64,000 nt of DNA from Candidatus Brachybacterium merdavium (GCA_019118275.1 DWZH01000007.1:1-64000); one strand, 5' to 3'; positions 51,496 to 61,133 are shown, counted from the first letter of the stretch. Notes: generated by a model from the letters alone, not told the origin. A program made the numbers and translations.

Positions 51496-52484
51496 GCACA
51501 TCGATAGGACCTGGCCCCAGCCATACCAGCGTCCCCGTCCGCCAAGGGGTGGCCACCGGCACCGTCGCCGACGCCGCCCGGACTCCTCGCAAGCGGCGTA
51601 GGTCCTCCCGCCCGGTGTGGGACGAGGACCCCTCGGTCGTCGCACAGGGCAGCAAAGGGATCGTGCTGGTCCTGATCTGCCTGGCCGTGCTGGTACCGCT
51701 GTACACGATCGTCCTGACCAGCCTGTCCTCGCAGGCGGCGATCACGAGGGCGGGCGGTCTGGTGCTGATCCCGGACGAGCTGACCGTGGATGCGTATCGG
51801 CAGGTGCTGTCGGGTGGCATCGTCACGCGTGCCGTGCTCGTCAGCCTCGGAGTGACCAGTGTGGGCACGGCGATCTCGGTGACGGTGTCGGTGCTGGCGG
51901 CCTACGGGCTGTCGCGCCCGGGCAGCCTGTTCCACACCCCGATCCTGTTCTTGATGCTGGGCACGATGTTCTTCGGCGCCGGCATGATTCCGATGTACCT
52001 GCTGGTCTCCGCGCTGGGGATGATCGACAGCTACTGGGCGCTGATCCTGCCCACCGCCGTCTCCGCCTTCAACATCGTGATCATGCGGGGCTTCTTCCAG
52101 GGCATCGACCCGGGGATCATCGAGTCCGCCCGGATCGATGGGGCCTCGGAGTGGCGGATCCTGTTCCAGATGGTGCTGCCGATGTCCAAGGCGGTGGTCG
52201 CCGTGGTCGCGCTCTTCTACGCGGTGGGCTACTGGAACGCCTTCTTCAACGCCGTGCTGTACATCAACGACGCCGCCAAACAGCCCCTGCAGGTGGTGCT
52301 GCGCAGCTTCGTGCTGCAGGGGGTCTCGGTGCCCGGGCAGGTCGACGTGGGGTCGGGTCAGATCGCCACCCTCGCAGTGCAGATGGCGGTGATGGTGATC
52401 GCGCTGGTGCCGGTGGTGATCGTCTATCCCTTCATCCAGCGTCACTTCAAGACCGGCGTCATGATCGGAGCGGTCAAAGGCTGA
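51492..52484 (+). CDS. Sugar ABC permease, LplC/YtcP type
   Basis: 330 aa with a charged N-terminal tail of about 50 residues and six membrane helices; EAA loop IIESARIDGASEWRILFQMVLPMSKAV. The ATG overlaps the preceding stop (ATGA). It is the last gene of the importer operon and converges with the LacI gene. Confidence 0.9.
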   Translation: MSTSIGPGPSHTSVPVRQGVATGTVADAARTPRKRRRSSRPVWDEDPSVVAQGSKGIVLVLICLAVLVPLYTIVLTSLSSQAAITRAGGLVLIPDELTVDAYRQVLSGGIVTRAVLVSLGVTSVGTAISVTVSVLAAYGLSRPGSLFHTPILFLMLGTMFFGAGMIPMYLLVSALGMIDSYWALILPTAVSAFNIVIMRGFFQGIDPGIIESARIDGASEWRILFQMVLPMSKAVVAVVALFYAVGYWNAFFNAVLYINDAAKQPLQVVLRSFVLQGVSVPGQVDVGSGQIATLAVQMAVMVIALVPVVIVYPFIQRHFKTGVMIGAVKG

Positions 52485-52516
52485 TCGACGTGCTGTGAGG
52501 GACGAGCGGTAGGAGA

Positions 52517-53530
52517 TCAGCGGGTGGAACCAGGGGTGAGCGGATGGGTGGTGTCACGCTCGATCAGCGAGGGGGCGATCAGCTGGTCGCCGACGTCGTC
52601 GGCCCCTTCGATCAGTTCGGTCGCAGCGGCCACCGCGGCTTGCCCGATCTCATCGACGGGGATCTCCACGGCCGTGTACTCCACCGTGCCAAGCAAGGTG
52701 GTCTCCCGTGGGGCGATCGCCACCACCTGCAGATCCGAGGGCATCGAGACCCCTTCGCCGGACAGTGCCCGGTGGATGGCGGCCAGGGCGCTCTCGTTGT
52801 GGATGACCAGGGCGTCGGGACGGATGTCTGCCAGGATGGTGCGGACCAGCTGCCCGGTGGACTCGACCTCGTGGTCGTGGACCAGGTGATGAGCGCTGAC
52901 CCCCAGGTTCTGGCAGGCCGTGCGGAAGCCGCGGGTGGCGCGGTCGGCGTAGGTGGCATGACGAGTCTGGGTCGCGGAGGGGGAGCCGATCATCACCAGG
53001 CGGTGAGCACCGCGGCGGTGCAGTTCCGTGACGGCCAGTGCGGTGGCCTGTTCGAAGTCGAAGTCCACCCGGGGGATCCCCTGCGCCTGGGTGGGGTAGC
53101 CGAGCAGCACGACGGGCCGCGGTGCGGTGGCCAGGGCGGGGATGCGCGGATCGTCCTCGACCACGTCCATCACCACCAGTGCGTCGACCTTCCCCTCGGC
53201 CAGCACGCGCAGCGTGGCCTCGTGGTCCTCACCGGTGACCAGGAGGACCTCGCTCGAGGCCTGATGTGCGGCGCGCATCAGCGAGCGCACGAACATCATC
53301 ACCACGTGCGCATCCACGTCCTCGGCCAGCGGCACGGCCAGGCCGATCGCCCCGGCCCGCTGCGAGGCCAGGGCCCGCGCTCCCGCATGGGGGTGATAGC
53401 TCAGGCGCGTGATCGCTGCGTTGATCCGCTCGCGGGTCGACTCGGAGATGGCGCGCTTGCCGCTGAGCGCGTAGGAGACCGTGCTCAGGGAGACACCGGC
53501 CTCGCGCGCGATATCCGACATAGTGGCCAT
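52517..53530 (-). CDS. LacI-family regulator
   Basis: 337 aa. The HTH and hinge are MSDIAREAGVSLSTVSYALSGKRAISESTRERI and YHPHAGARALASQRAGAIGL; the periplasmic-binding-like core follows. It is divergent from the GH42 gene with only 45 bp between the starts, and convergent with the LplABC-type importer. It probably represses the importer, the GH3-GH31 operon and GH42 until a sugar ligand binds. ATG 53521 is a second possible start. Confidence 0.9.
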   Translation of the reverse strand: MATMSDIAREAGVSLSTVSYALSGKRAISESTRERINAAITRLSYHPHAGARALASQRAGAIGLAVPLAEDVDAHVVMMFVRSLMRAAHQASSEVLLVTGEDHEATLRVLAEGKVDALVVMDVVEDDPRIPALATAPRPVVLLGYPTQAQGIPRVDFDFEQATALAVTELHRRGAHRLVMIGSPSATQTRHATYADRATRGFRTACQNLGVSAHHLVHDHEVESTGQLVRTILADIRPDALVIHNESALAAIHRALSGEGVSMPSDLQVVAIAPRETTLLGTVEYTAVEIPVDEIGQAAVAAATELIEGADDVGDQLIAPSLIERDTTHPLTPGSTR

Positions 53531-53575
53531 AGCGCCGCCTCTCTGAAAAAGACCATGAAGAAGAGTGAGGAAGAA

Positions 53576-55576
53576 ATGCCCCAGCACCGTGATGAATTGT
53601 CCCACCTGCGAGCCCGGTGCGGCGCACACGGTCCATTCTTCGGCGCAGATTACAACCCGGAGCAATGGCCTCGGGAGGTGCACGCAGAGGACCTCGAACT
53701 GATGGGTCGGGCCCATATCGACTTCGTGACCGTCGGAGTGTTCTCCTGGGCCCGGCTCGAGCCCGAGCCCGGGCGCTTCGATCTCGAGTGGCTCGATGCG
53801 GTGCTCGATGATCTCCACTCCCGTGCGATCCGCGTGGACCTCGCACTTCCGGTCGCCTCGCCACCGCCCTGGCTGGGCGTACTGCATCCCGACTCCTTGC
53901 CGCAGACCCGCTCCGGGGGGACCCTGTGGTGGGGGTCGCGCAATCAGTTCGATCCGTCGTCGCCCGCCTATCGCGAGGCGGCACGGCGTATCACGAGGGT
54001 GCTGGTGGACAGGTATGCCGACCATCCGGCAGTGGTGATGTGGCATGTGGGCAACGAGTACGGTCAGCTCTCCCACGGCGAGCATGCGGCGCGGGCGTTC
54101 CGCGACTGGCTGCGCCGTCGCTATGGCGACATCGATGCCCTCAATCGGGCATGGGGGACCGAGGTGTGGTCGCTGGGCCTGCGGGACTTCGAGGACGTGA
54201 TCCCTCCCCGGGACACCCCCTACATCGTCAATCCCACGCTCGAGCTGGACTTCGCCCGCTTCGTCTCCGACGAGCTGCTGGACTGCTATCTCGACCTCGC
54301 CCGCATCATTCGCGAGAAGGACCCGCACGCTCTGGTCACCACGAACTTCATGGGATTCTTCCCCCTGGCCGACTATGGCGCGTGGATGGAGCACGTCGAT
54401 GTGCTCGCCGACGACCACTACACCGACCCCGCGGATCCGGCCACGCGGCTGACGGCGTCCCTGACGCACTCCTATCTGCGCACTCTGGGCCGTGGCCGCT
54501 CCTGGGTGCTGATGGAGCAGGCGGCGGGAGCCGTCAACTGGCGAGCGCACAACGTGCCCAAGACCGCGGCGCAGAACCGTCTGGACTCCTGGCGCGCACA
54601 TGCCCACGGGGCCGACGCGATCTCCTACTTCCAGTTCCGCCAGGCGGCGAGCGGCCCGGAGACCTTCCACTCTGCCCTGGTCCCGCACGCCGGGCCGGAC
54701 ACCTCCCGCTTCCGGGCCGCGGCCGAGCTGGGCGAGGAGCTCGCGGCCAGCCCGCTGGCAGGGCAGTTCCCGGGCAGCTCCCGCGTCTTCTTCGTCCACG
54801 ACTGGGATTCCTGGCGAGCCAGCGCCGGGCGCGGCCGGGTCAGCGAAGCTCTCGACCCGATCACCCAGAACGAGGCTTACTACTCCCCATTCTTCCGCGC
54901 GGGGGAGCGGGTGGACATCGGGCCCTCGAGCTTGCTGATCACGCAGGACGATGCCGCGGACGGGGCGCTTGCGGACTGCTACGACCTGGTGGTCCTGCCT
55001 CACCAGTTCCTGCTGCGTCCCGCGCTCGTGCCGGTGCTCGAGCGGTTCGTCGGCAGCGGCGGGACGCTGCTGATCGGCCCCCTCGGCGGGGTCGTCGATC
55101 AGGACCTGCGTGCGCATCTCGGCGGCACCGGTGGAGGACTGCTCGACCTCGCGGGTGTCCTCCGCGAGGAGCCGTGGCCGCTCGCGGACGCGGTGACCAT
55201 CACCGCAGTCGACAGCGCAACGGCGCAGGTGCATGACTTCGTGGAGGTGCTGCGCACCACGACGGCGCAGGCCCGCTGGACGATGACACAGGGACCGCTC
55301 TCCGGACGGCCCCTGGTCACGCGCCACGAGCTCGGGGAGGGGGTCGTCTGGTATGTCGGTGGTCTGCTCGGGCAGGGCCCGCTCCAGGCGGTGATCACCG
55401 AAGTGGCCGCAGAGGCCGCGATCGACCTCGCGCCGCTGCCCGAGGACGTGGAGCTGGTTCGGCGCGGTGAGCACGTGGTGGTCCTCAACCATGGCCAGAG
55501 CCTTGCCCACGTGCACCTCGGCGGGCAGTGCGTCGAGGTTCCCGGCGAAGATCTGGTGATCGGGCGCGACCGCTGA
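53576..55576 (+). CDS. GH42 beta-galactosidase
   Basis: 666 aa, cytoplasmic. GADYNPEQWP opens the barrel; the acid/base Glu is in WHVGNEYGQ (about residue 161) and the nucleophile Glu in VLMEQAAGAVNW (about 314). The trimerisation and C-terminal beta domains follow (LVVLPHQFLLRP, GEGVVWYVGG). It hydrolyses beta-galactosides, here plausibly galactosylated side chains of xyloglucan or galactan oligosaccharides. GAGG lies 6 nt before ATG 53576; an in-frame ATG at 53555 lacks a ribosome binding site. Confidence 0.92.
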   Translation: MPQHRDELSHLRARCGAHGPFFGADYNPEQWPREVHAEDLELMGRAHIDFVTVGVFSWARLEPEPGRFDLEWLDAVLDDLHSRAIRVDLALPVASPPPWLGVLHPDSLPQTRSGGTLWWGSRNQFDPSSPAYREAARRITRVLVDRYADHPAVVMWHVGNEYGQLSHGEHAARAFRDWLRRRYGDIDALNRAWGTEVWSLGLRDFEDVIPPRDTPYIVNPTLELDFARFVSDELLDCYLDLARIIREKDPHALVTTNFMGFFPLADYGAWMEHVDVLADDHYTDPADPATRLTASLTHSYLRTLGRGRSWVLMEQAAGAVNWRAHNVPKTAAQNRLDSWRAHAHGADAISYFQFRQAASGPETFHSALVPHAGPDTSRFRAAAELGEELAASPLAGQFPGSSRVFFVHDWDSWRASAGRGRVSEALDPITQNEAYYSPFFRAGERVDIGPSSLLITQDDAADGALADCYDLVVLPHQFLLRPALVPVLERFVGSGGTLLIGPLGGVVDQDLRAHLGGTGGGLLDLAGVLREEPWPLADAVTITAVDSATAQVHDFVEVLRTTTAQARWTMTQGPLSGRPLVTRHELGEGVVWYVGGLLGQGPLQAVITEVAAEAAIDLAPLPEDVELVRRGEHVVVLNHGQSLAHVHLGGQCVEVPGEDLVIGRDR

Positions 55577-55589
55577 CGACTCCGTGCCA

Positions 55590-55620
55590 GCTCCGGCCGG
55601 CTCGGTTCCCCGGCCGGAGC
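55590..55620 (+). terminator. Terminator after the GH42 gene
   Basis: GCTCCGGCCGG, about 9 nt loop, CCGGCCGGAGC: a perfect 11-bp stem 14 nt past the stop. Confidence 0.75.
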
Positions 55621-55679
55621 ATGCCCCTGTGCGGGTCGCCGCCGACGGCGGGCGAGACCGGATCGAGACCTCGGCGGGG

Positions 55680-55707
55680 GTGACATCGCCCGAAGGTCGT
55701 GTAGTGT
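55680..55707 (+). promoter_or_regulatory. Promoter of the second sugar importer operon
   Basis: -35 GTGACA (55680-55685), 16 bp, -10 TAGTGT (55702-55707). The transcription start would be near 55714, just upstream of the two operators. Confidence 0.5.
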
Positions 55708-55722
55708 GACGGACATCCCGTT

Positions 55723-55762
55723 TGAGAGCGCTCTCAGGCCGAGCATCATGAGAGCGCTCTCG
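55723..55762. promoter_or_regulatory. Two LacI-family operators
   Basis: TGAGAGCGCTCTCA at 55723-55736 and TGAGAGCGCTCTCG at 55749-55762, 26 bp apart centre to centre. The form is that of CebR-like operators (TGGGAGCGCTCCCA). Placed after the likely transcription start, they would act as a roadblock. The LacI gene at 59212 is the natural regulator. Confidence 0.85.
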
Positions 55763-55797
55763 GGAACCAGATCCGTGAGAGAACAAGGGAGTTCGTC

Positions 55798-57072
55798 ATG
55801 AAGTTCACGCGCAGGACCGCCCTGGCCGCCTCGGCCGCCGCCACCACCACTGCCGCGCTGGCTGCATGCGGCTCCAGCACCGGGAGCAGCGGAGGGGGAG
55901 GTCAGGGAGGCGATGTCGAACTGACCGTCGCCACCTTCAACGAGTTCGGCTACGAAGAGCTCTTCCCCCAGTACGAGGAGGAGAACCCCGGCGTCAAGAT
56001 CGTCCACCGCAAGGCTGCCAGCAGTGAGGACGCCCGCGCGAACCTGATGTCCGGGCTGGCCGCCGGGTCCGGCCTGGCCGACGTCGAAGGCATCGAGGTC
56101 GGCTGGTGGGCAGAGCTCCTCCAGTACGCCGACGTCTTCGAGGACCTCGCCGATCCCGACGTCGAGGGCCGCTGGCTGGACTGGAAGACCGAGGCCGCCA
56201 CGATCGATGGCAAGCTCGTCGGCTACGGCACCGATATCGGCCCCGAGGCCGTGGCCTTCCGAGGCGACCTCCTCGAACAGGCCGACATGCCCAGCGACCG
56301 CACCGAGTTCGCCGAGCTGCTGGCCGGTGACTGGAACACCTACTTCGAGGTCGGTCGGCAGTTCGTCGAGGCCACCGGCATCCCCTGGTTCGACGGTGCC
56401 GGGGGCACCTACAACGGCATGGTCCAGCAGCTGGCCAATCCCTACGAGAACGCCGACGGCACCCCGATCCCGCTTGCGGACAACGCCGACGTCAAGGCGA
56501 TCTACGACCTGCTCGTGGAGTTCAAGGACATCTCCGCCGGGTACACCCAGTGGGAGGAGGACTGGACCGCCTCGTTCCAGGACGACGGCTTCGCGACCAT
56601 GCTGTGCCCGCCGTGGATGATGGGCCCGCTGTCCGGCAACGCCGACGGCGTCGAAGGATGGGACATCGCCGATGTGTTCCCGGGCGGGGGCGGCAACTGG
56701 GGAGGCTCCTACATCTCCGTGCCCTCCCAGGGGGAGAACATCGAGGAGGCGAAGAAGCTCGCCGCGTGGCTGACCGCTCCTGAACAGCAGGTCGTGGCCT
56801 TCCAGGCTCAAGGGACTTTCCCCAGCCAGGTCGAGGCGCTGGACTCCGACGAGATCATGTCCTCGACCAACGAGTTCTTCAACGATGCGCCGGTCGGTGA
56901 GATCTACGCCGAGCGCGCCACCGCGATCGAGGTCCAGCCCTTCATGGGCGCGAACTTCTTCGTCATCAACACGGTGGTCGCCGATGCGATCACCCGCTGG
57001 GACGTGGACGGCCAGGACCCCGATGAGTCCTGGGAGCAGGCCCTGGCGGCCTACGACGAGCTCGGTCTCTGA
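55798..57072 (+). CDS. Sugar-binding lipoprotein, CebE-like
   Basis: 424 aa. The signal peptide ends at a lipobox ALAAC-G with a Gly/Ser linker. The family 1 solute-binding protein has VELTVATFNEFGYEELFPQYEEENPGVKIVHR and several exposed Trp (WWAELLQ, WLDWKTE, WMMGPLSGN) suited to stacking on sugars. It resembles binding proteins for cello- or beta-gluco-oligosaccharides. It leads a four-gene unit with two permeases and a LacI regulator. Confidence 0.9.
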   Translation: MKFTRRTALAASAAATTTAALAACGSSTGSSGGGGQGGDVELTVATFNEFGYEELFPQYEEENPGVKIVHRKAASSEDARANLMSGLAAGSGLADVEGIEVGWWAELLQYADVFEDLADPDVEGRWLDWKTEAATIDGKLVGYGTDIGPEAVAFRGDLLEQADMPSDRTEFAELLAGDWNTYFEVGRQFVEATGIPWFDGAGGTYNGMVQQLANPYENADGTPIPLADNADVKAIYDLLVEFKDISAGYTQWEEDWTASFQDDGFATMLCPPWMMGPLSGNADGVEGWDIADVFPGGGGNWGGSYISVPSQGENIEEAKKLAAWLTAPEQQVVAFQAQGTFPSQVEALDSDEIMSSTNEFFNDAPVGEIYAERATAIEVQPFMGANFFVINTVVADAITRWDVDGQDPDESWEQALAAYDELGL

Positions 57073-57173
57073 GACGCTCCCGACCATCCAGCTGGGCCGG
57101 CATCACGAGGCGGTGCGGCGGCAGCGACACCCGCTGCCGCCGTACGCCCCGCCGACCACCGGAAAGGACCACG

Positions 57174-58172
57174 GTGACCATTTCAACGCGCCCACCCCGG
57201 GCTTCCAGGGCCCCGGCGCCGTCCGCGGACGGGCCCGCACCGAGGGCGGCCTGGCGCACGGTGCTGTCCCGCCTGGACGCCCGCTGCACCCCCTACGTCT
57301 TCATCGCCCCGTTCTTCCTGCTGTTCCTGGTCACCGGGCTGTTCCCCATCCTGTACACCTCATTCGTCTCCCTGCACGACTGGGATCTGATCCGGGGGCA
57401 GGGCGACTTCGTGGGCCTGGCGAACTACGAGGCCGTGCTGGCCTCCGACAGCTTCTACAAGGCGCTGCGCAACACCTTCTCCATCTTCCTGCTGTCCTCG
57501 GTGCCGCAGGTGGTCGCCGCGATCCTGATCGCCTACGTCCTGGATGCGAATCTGCGTGCCAAGACCTTCTGGCGGATGGGCGTGCTGGTGCCCTACATCG
57601 TCGCCCCGGTCGCGGTGTCCCTGATCTTCGGCAAGATCTTCGCCGACCAGTCGGGCGTGATCAACAATCTGCTGATGGGCGTCGGACTGCCGGCCATCGG
57701 CTGGCACAGCGATGCACTGGCCTCGCACGTCGCCATCGCCACCATGGTCAACTTCCGCTGGACCGGGTACAACGCCCTGATCTTCCTGGCCGCGATGCAG
57801 GCGGTCCCCCGCGAGATCTACGAGGCGGCCATCATCGACGGCACCAACCGGATGCGCCGCTTCGTGCACGTGACCGTGCCGATGCTGCGCCCCACCATCA
57901 TCTTCGTGGTCATCACCTCCACCATCGGCGGGCTGCAGATCTTCGACGAGCCCCGAATGTTCGACACCGGCGGCCAGGGCGGGGCCTCCCGCCAGTGGAT
58001 GACGATGACCATGTACCTCTACGAGCTCGGCTGGGGCCCGCAGATCTCCTTCGGCAAGGCCTCGGCGGTCGCCTGGTTGCTGTTCCTGATCATCCTCGTC
58101 ATCGGCGTCGTCAACTTCCTCATCACCAGGCGGATCGCCAGCAGCGGCGGCCCGGCCCGGGGCAAGCGGTAA
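57174..58172 (+). CDS. Sugar ABC permease, CebF-like
   Basis: 332 aa with six membrane helices. EAA loop YEAAIIDGTNRMRRFVHVTVPML; GGLQIFDEPRMFDTGGQGGASRQWMTM is typical for the MalF/CebF-type permease. GTG start with GGAAAGGA upstream. Confidence 0.9.
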   Translation: MTISTRPPRASRAPAPSADGPAPRAAWRTVLSRLDARCTPYVFIAPFFLLFLVTGLFPILYTSFVSLHDWDLIRGQGDFVGLANYEAVLASDSFYKALRNTFSIFLLSSVPQVVAAILIAYVLDANLRAKTFWRMGVLVPYIVAPVAVSLIFGKIFADQSGVINNLLMGVGLPAIGWHSDALASHVAIATMVNFRWTGYNALIFLAAMQAVPREIYEAAIIDGTNRMRRFVHVTVPMLRPTIIFVVITSTIGGLQIFDEPRMFDTGGQGGASRQWMTMTMYLYELGWGPQISFGKASAVAWLLFLIILVIGVVNFLITRRIASSGGPARGKR

Positions 58173-58182
58173 GGAGCACCCC

Positions 58183-59091
58183 ATGCAGTCCACAGCCGCC
58201 ATCGAGCAGCTCGCCGGCAAGGGCGCCGCCCGCGCCGCACGCCGCCGACTCAAGGGCGGGGGAGGGGCCGATGCCCGCCCTCACTGGTGGAACTACGTCA
58301 TGCTGGGCGTGATCATCGCCCTGTTCGCAGCTCCCCTCTACTACGCGCTGCTGCTGGCCTCCTCGGATGCCGGCACCATCGCCCGCACCCCGATCCCTTC
58401 CCTGCTGCCCCAGGGCAACCTGTGGTCCAACCTCCAGCAGGTGATCGGCTCCGACATCAACTTCTGGTCGGCGCTGTGGAACTCGGTCATCGTCTCGGTG
58501 GTCACCTCCGTCTCAGTGGTCTTCTTCGCGACCCTGGCCGGGTTCGCCTTCTCCAAGCTGCGGTTCCGTGGCCGCCGGGGGCTGCTGCTGTTCGTGATCG
58601 CCACCATGGCGGTGCCCGTGCAGCTGGGCGTGATCCCGCTGTTCATCGTCATGTCCCGGCTGGGCTGGGTCGGAGACCTCAAAGCCGTCATCCTCCCGAT
58701 GCTGGTCACCGCCTTCGGGGTGTTCTGGATGACCCAGTACCTCGAGGACGCGCTGCCGTTCGAGCTGATCGAGGCGGCGCGCGTCGACGGCTGCAACCTG
58801 CTGCAGACCTACTGGAACGTCGCCCTGCCGGCCTCCCGCGGAGCCGGGGCGATGCTGTTCCTGTTCACCTTCGTGGGGTCGTGGACCAACTTCTTCTGGC
58901 CGTTCATCGTGCTGCGTGGCAGCGAGGTGACCCTGCCGGTCGCGCTGCAGCAGCTCCAGGCGGCCTACTTCAAGGACTACTCGCTGATCATGTCCGGCGT
59001 GGTGATCTCCGTGGTGCCGCTGCTGCTGCTGTTCCTGGTGGTCGGCCGCCAGCTGGTCCACGGCATCATGCAGGGTGCGGTCAAGGGGTGA
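58183..59091 (+). CDS. Sugar ABC permease, CebG-like
   Basis: 302 aa with six membrane helices. EAA loop IEAARVDGCNLLQTYWNVALPASR; GSWTNFFWPFIVL near the end is typical of MalG/CebG-type proteins. AAGGAG lies 6 nt before the ATG, 10 nt after the preceding stop. As for the first importer, the ATPase must come from elsewhere. Confidence 0.9.
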   Translation: MQSTAAIEQLAGKGAARAARRRLKGGGGADARPHWWNYVMLGVIIALFAAPLYYALLLASSDAGTIARTPIPSLLPQGNLWSNLQQVIGSDINFWSALWNSVIVSVVTSVSVVFFATLAGFAFSKLRFRGRRGLLLFVIATMAVPVQLGVIPLFIVMSRLGWVGDLKAVILPMLVTAFGVFWMTQYLEDALPFELIEAARVDGCNLLQTYWNVALPASRGAGAMLFLFTFVGSWTNFFWPFIVLRGSEVTLPVALQQLQAAYFKDYSLIMSGVVISVVPLLLLFLVVGRQLVHGIMQGAVKG

Positions 59092-59103
59092 GCGAACACC
59101 GCT

Positions 59104-59144
59104 CGAGCTCTCGTCCGAGGGCTCGGGAGATGACCGAGAGCTCG
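59104..59144. promoter_or_regulatory. Inverted repeat CGAGCTCTCG-21-CGAGAGCTCG
   Basis: Perfect 10-bp arms between the permease and LacI genes. It may be a terminator or attenuator that lowers LacI expression; its GAGAGCTC core also resembles half of the operators at 55723. Confidence 0.5.
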
Positions 59145-59211
59145 CCCCGGCCCGCCTCAGCGGGCATCATGGGTCGCTGCGGATCAACGGGACTCAGGAA
59201 GGGGGAGCCGG

Positions 59212-60246
59212 ATGGGACGGACCGATGAGCTCGAGGCGAGCCGGGGAACCGGACGGGGCGCGACCCTGGAGGACGTGGCTCGCGTGGCCGGGGTCTCCCG
59301 GGCCACCGTCTCCCGGGTGGTGCGCGGAGACGTGCAGGTCCGACGAGACAAGGTCGTGAAGGTCGAGTCGGCGGTTCAGGAGCTGGGCTACGTGCCCAAC
59401 AACGCCGCCCGCAGCCTGGCCAGCCGGCAGAGCGGAGCAGTCGCCCTGATCGTGCCCGAGCACGAGACCCGCGTGTTCACCGACCCCTTCTTCAGCACCG
59501 CCATCTCCGGGGTCTCCGCAGGTCTCGGGGCCGGCGACAAGCAGCTGCTGCTGGTGCTCAGCAGTCCCGGTGGTGACGCGCGCACCCGGCGTTTCGTGCA
59601 CGGAGGCCACGCCGACGGGCTGCTGGTGATGTCCCATCACGAAGGGGACCTGTCCGACGGGATCCTGGAGGAGGCCGGTGTCCCGGTGGTGTTCATCGGC
59701 CGCCCGCCCGAGGGCCTGGGTGCCGGCTCCGTGGACCTCGACAACGTCGAGGGTGGCCGCCTCGCCGCGCGCCACCTCATCGAGCGGAGCCGACGTCGGA
59801 TCGCGATGATCTGCGGCCCCCAGGACATGCCCGCGGCGGTCGACCGCCGCACGGGCTTCGAGAAGGAGCTGGCCGATGCGGGCCTCGAACCCGCCTGGCT
59901 GTCCTTCGGGGACTTCACCCTGGCGTCGGGGGAACGCGAGGCCACGGCGCTGCTGGCCTCCGGGGCCCGCTTCGACGCGCTGTTCGCCAGCAGCGACCTG
60001 ATGGCGCTGGGGGCTCTGAAGAAGCTCGAGGTGCAGGGCCTGCGGGTGCCCGAGGACGTGGCGGTGATCGGCTTCGACGACATCGCCTCCGCCGCCGACG
60101 AGGCGATCTCCCTGACCAGCGTGATCAACCCCGGACGGCAGATGGCCGAGCGCGCGTCACAGATGCTGCTGGACCTGATCGCCGGTCGGGAGACCGATCA
60201 GCAGATCGTGCTGCGCCCCGAGCTCGCCGTCCGATCGACCACCTGA
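59212..60246 (+). CDS. LacI-family regulator, CebR-like
   Basis: 344 aa. HTH ATLEDVARVAGVSRATVSRVV and hinge YVPNNAARSLASRQSGAVALI, followed by the sugar-binding core with SSDLMALGALKKLEVQGLRVPEDVAVIGFDD. GGAAGGGGGAG before the ATG. As the last gene of the CebEFG-like operon it most likely binds the two GAGAGCGCTCTC operators at 55723-55762. Confidence 0.92.
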   Translation: MGRTDELEASRGTGRGATLEDVARVAGVSRATVSRVVRGDVQVRRDKVVKVESAVQELGYVPNNAARSLASRQSGAVALIVPEHETRVFTDPFFSTAISGVSAGLGAGDKQLLLVLSSPGGDARTRRFVHGGHADGLLVMSHHEGDLSDGILEEAGVPVVFIGRPPEGLGAGSVDLDNVEGGRLAARHLIERSRRRIAMICGPQDMPAAVDRRTGFEKELADAGLEPAWLSFGDFTLASGEREATALLASGARFDALFASSDLMALGALKKLEVQGLRVPEDVAVIGFDDIASAADEAISLTSVINPGRQMAERASQMLLDLIAGRETDQQIVLRPELAVRSTT

Positions 60247-60325
60247 GAACTGCCCACCTGAGACGAGGCCGGCGAGGAGCGGTCATCGCCCGTGCGGTCC
60301 CAGCGCCCCGTGCGGTCCCAGCGCG

Positions 60326-60868
60326 TCACTCGCGCACGGGCCCCTCGTCTCGTCCCGCTCGACCGGATCGGCCGACTCGACCGGCCAGATCGTCCCGGAC
60401 CGGATAGTGATCGCCGCCGCGCTCGGAGATCGCCGCGCGGGTGGAGTCCGCGGCGCCATGCGGACCCGCGGCCCTCTTCGCAAGCCGGATCTGGTGGCGC
60501 TGCCCCCAGCTCAGCACCCCGAAGGCGAGCAAGCCCACCAGCACCGCGACCACCACGCCCAGGACCGGCGGCGCCGGCGCAGCGACCGTGAGCAGGGTGC
60601 CGATCACCAGCAGCGGCACCATGGAGCCGATGATCTGCAGGTACGAGCGCTGCGGTCCGCCGTCGGTGTGACGGTGGCGCACGACCAGGTCGAGCGCGAT
60701 CGCGCCGAGGACGAGCACAGCGACGAGCGCCGCCCTCGCAATTGTCGGCACCGCGATGACCTGCAACAGCACGGCGGCCGCCACCGCGATCAGCAACGCC
60801 GACAGGGCCGGCCAGGGCCAGGCGATGGTTCGGGGCGACCCAGGGATCCGGGAATTGTCCGAGACCAT
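60326..60868 (-). CDS. Hypothetical membrane protein
   Basis: 180 aa. Four predicted membrane helices in the first 125 residues, grouped in pairs, then a charged Arg/Gly/Asp-rich cytoplasmic tail. The family is not recognised. AAGGAGG lies 6 nt before the ATG, one of the better ribosome binding sites here. Confidence 0.75.
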   Translation of the reverse strand: MVSDNSRIPGSPRTIAWPWPALSALLIAVAAAVLLQVIAVPTIARAALVAVLVLGAIALDLVVRHRHTDGGPQRSYLQIIGSMVPLLVIGTLLTVAAPAPPVLGVVVAVLVGLLAFGVLSWGQRHQIRLAKRAAGPHGAADSTRAAISERGGDHYPVRDDLAGRVGRSGRAGRDEGPVRE

Positions 60869-61133
60869 GATCCGCCTCCTTCGCTTGGGGCCCCCACGCT
60901 ACGCGGGAATGAGCCGATGGCCCCGACCACCCGGTCACGGCTGACGCCCATCCCGCCCCGCGTCGCCCGGGCCGAGCCGGCCCTGTCGCCCGGGCCGGCT
61001 CCGCCCCGTCTGCCGCGTGCATCGCGCGCCTCATGAACCACCGACCCGTCGACGCAGGCCCGTCGGTGACGTGCGGCCGGCGTGGTGTGAGAGGCGCTTG
61101 GCGTGACGTGACTCGCGTCGGGTCCCCAGAGGT
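60869..61133. other. Intergenic DNA without a supported gene
   Basis: GC-rich spacer between the membrane-protein gene and tRNA-Ser. Frames are open on both strands but lack ribosome binding sites or recognisable domains. Confidence 0.5.
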
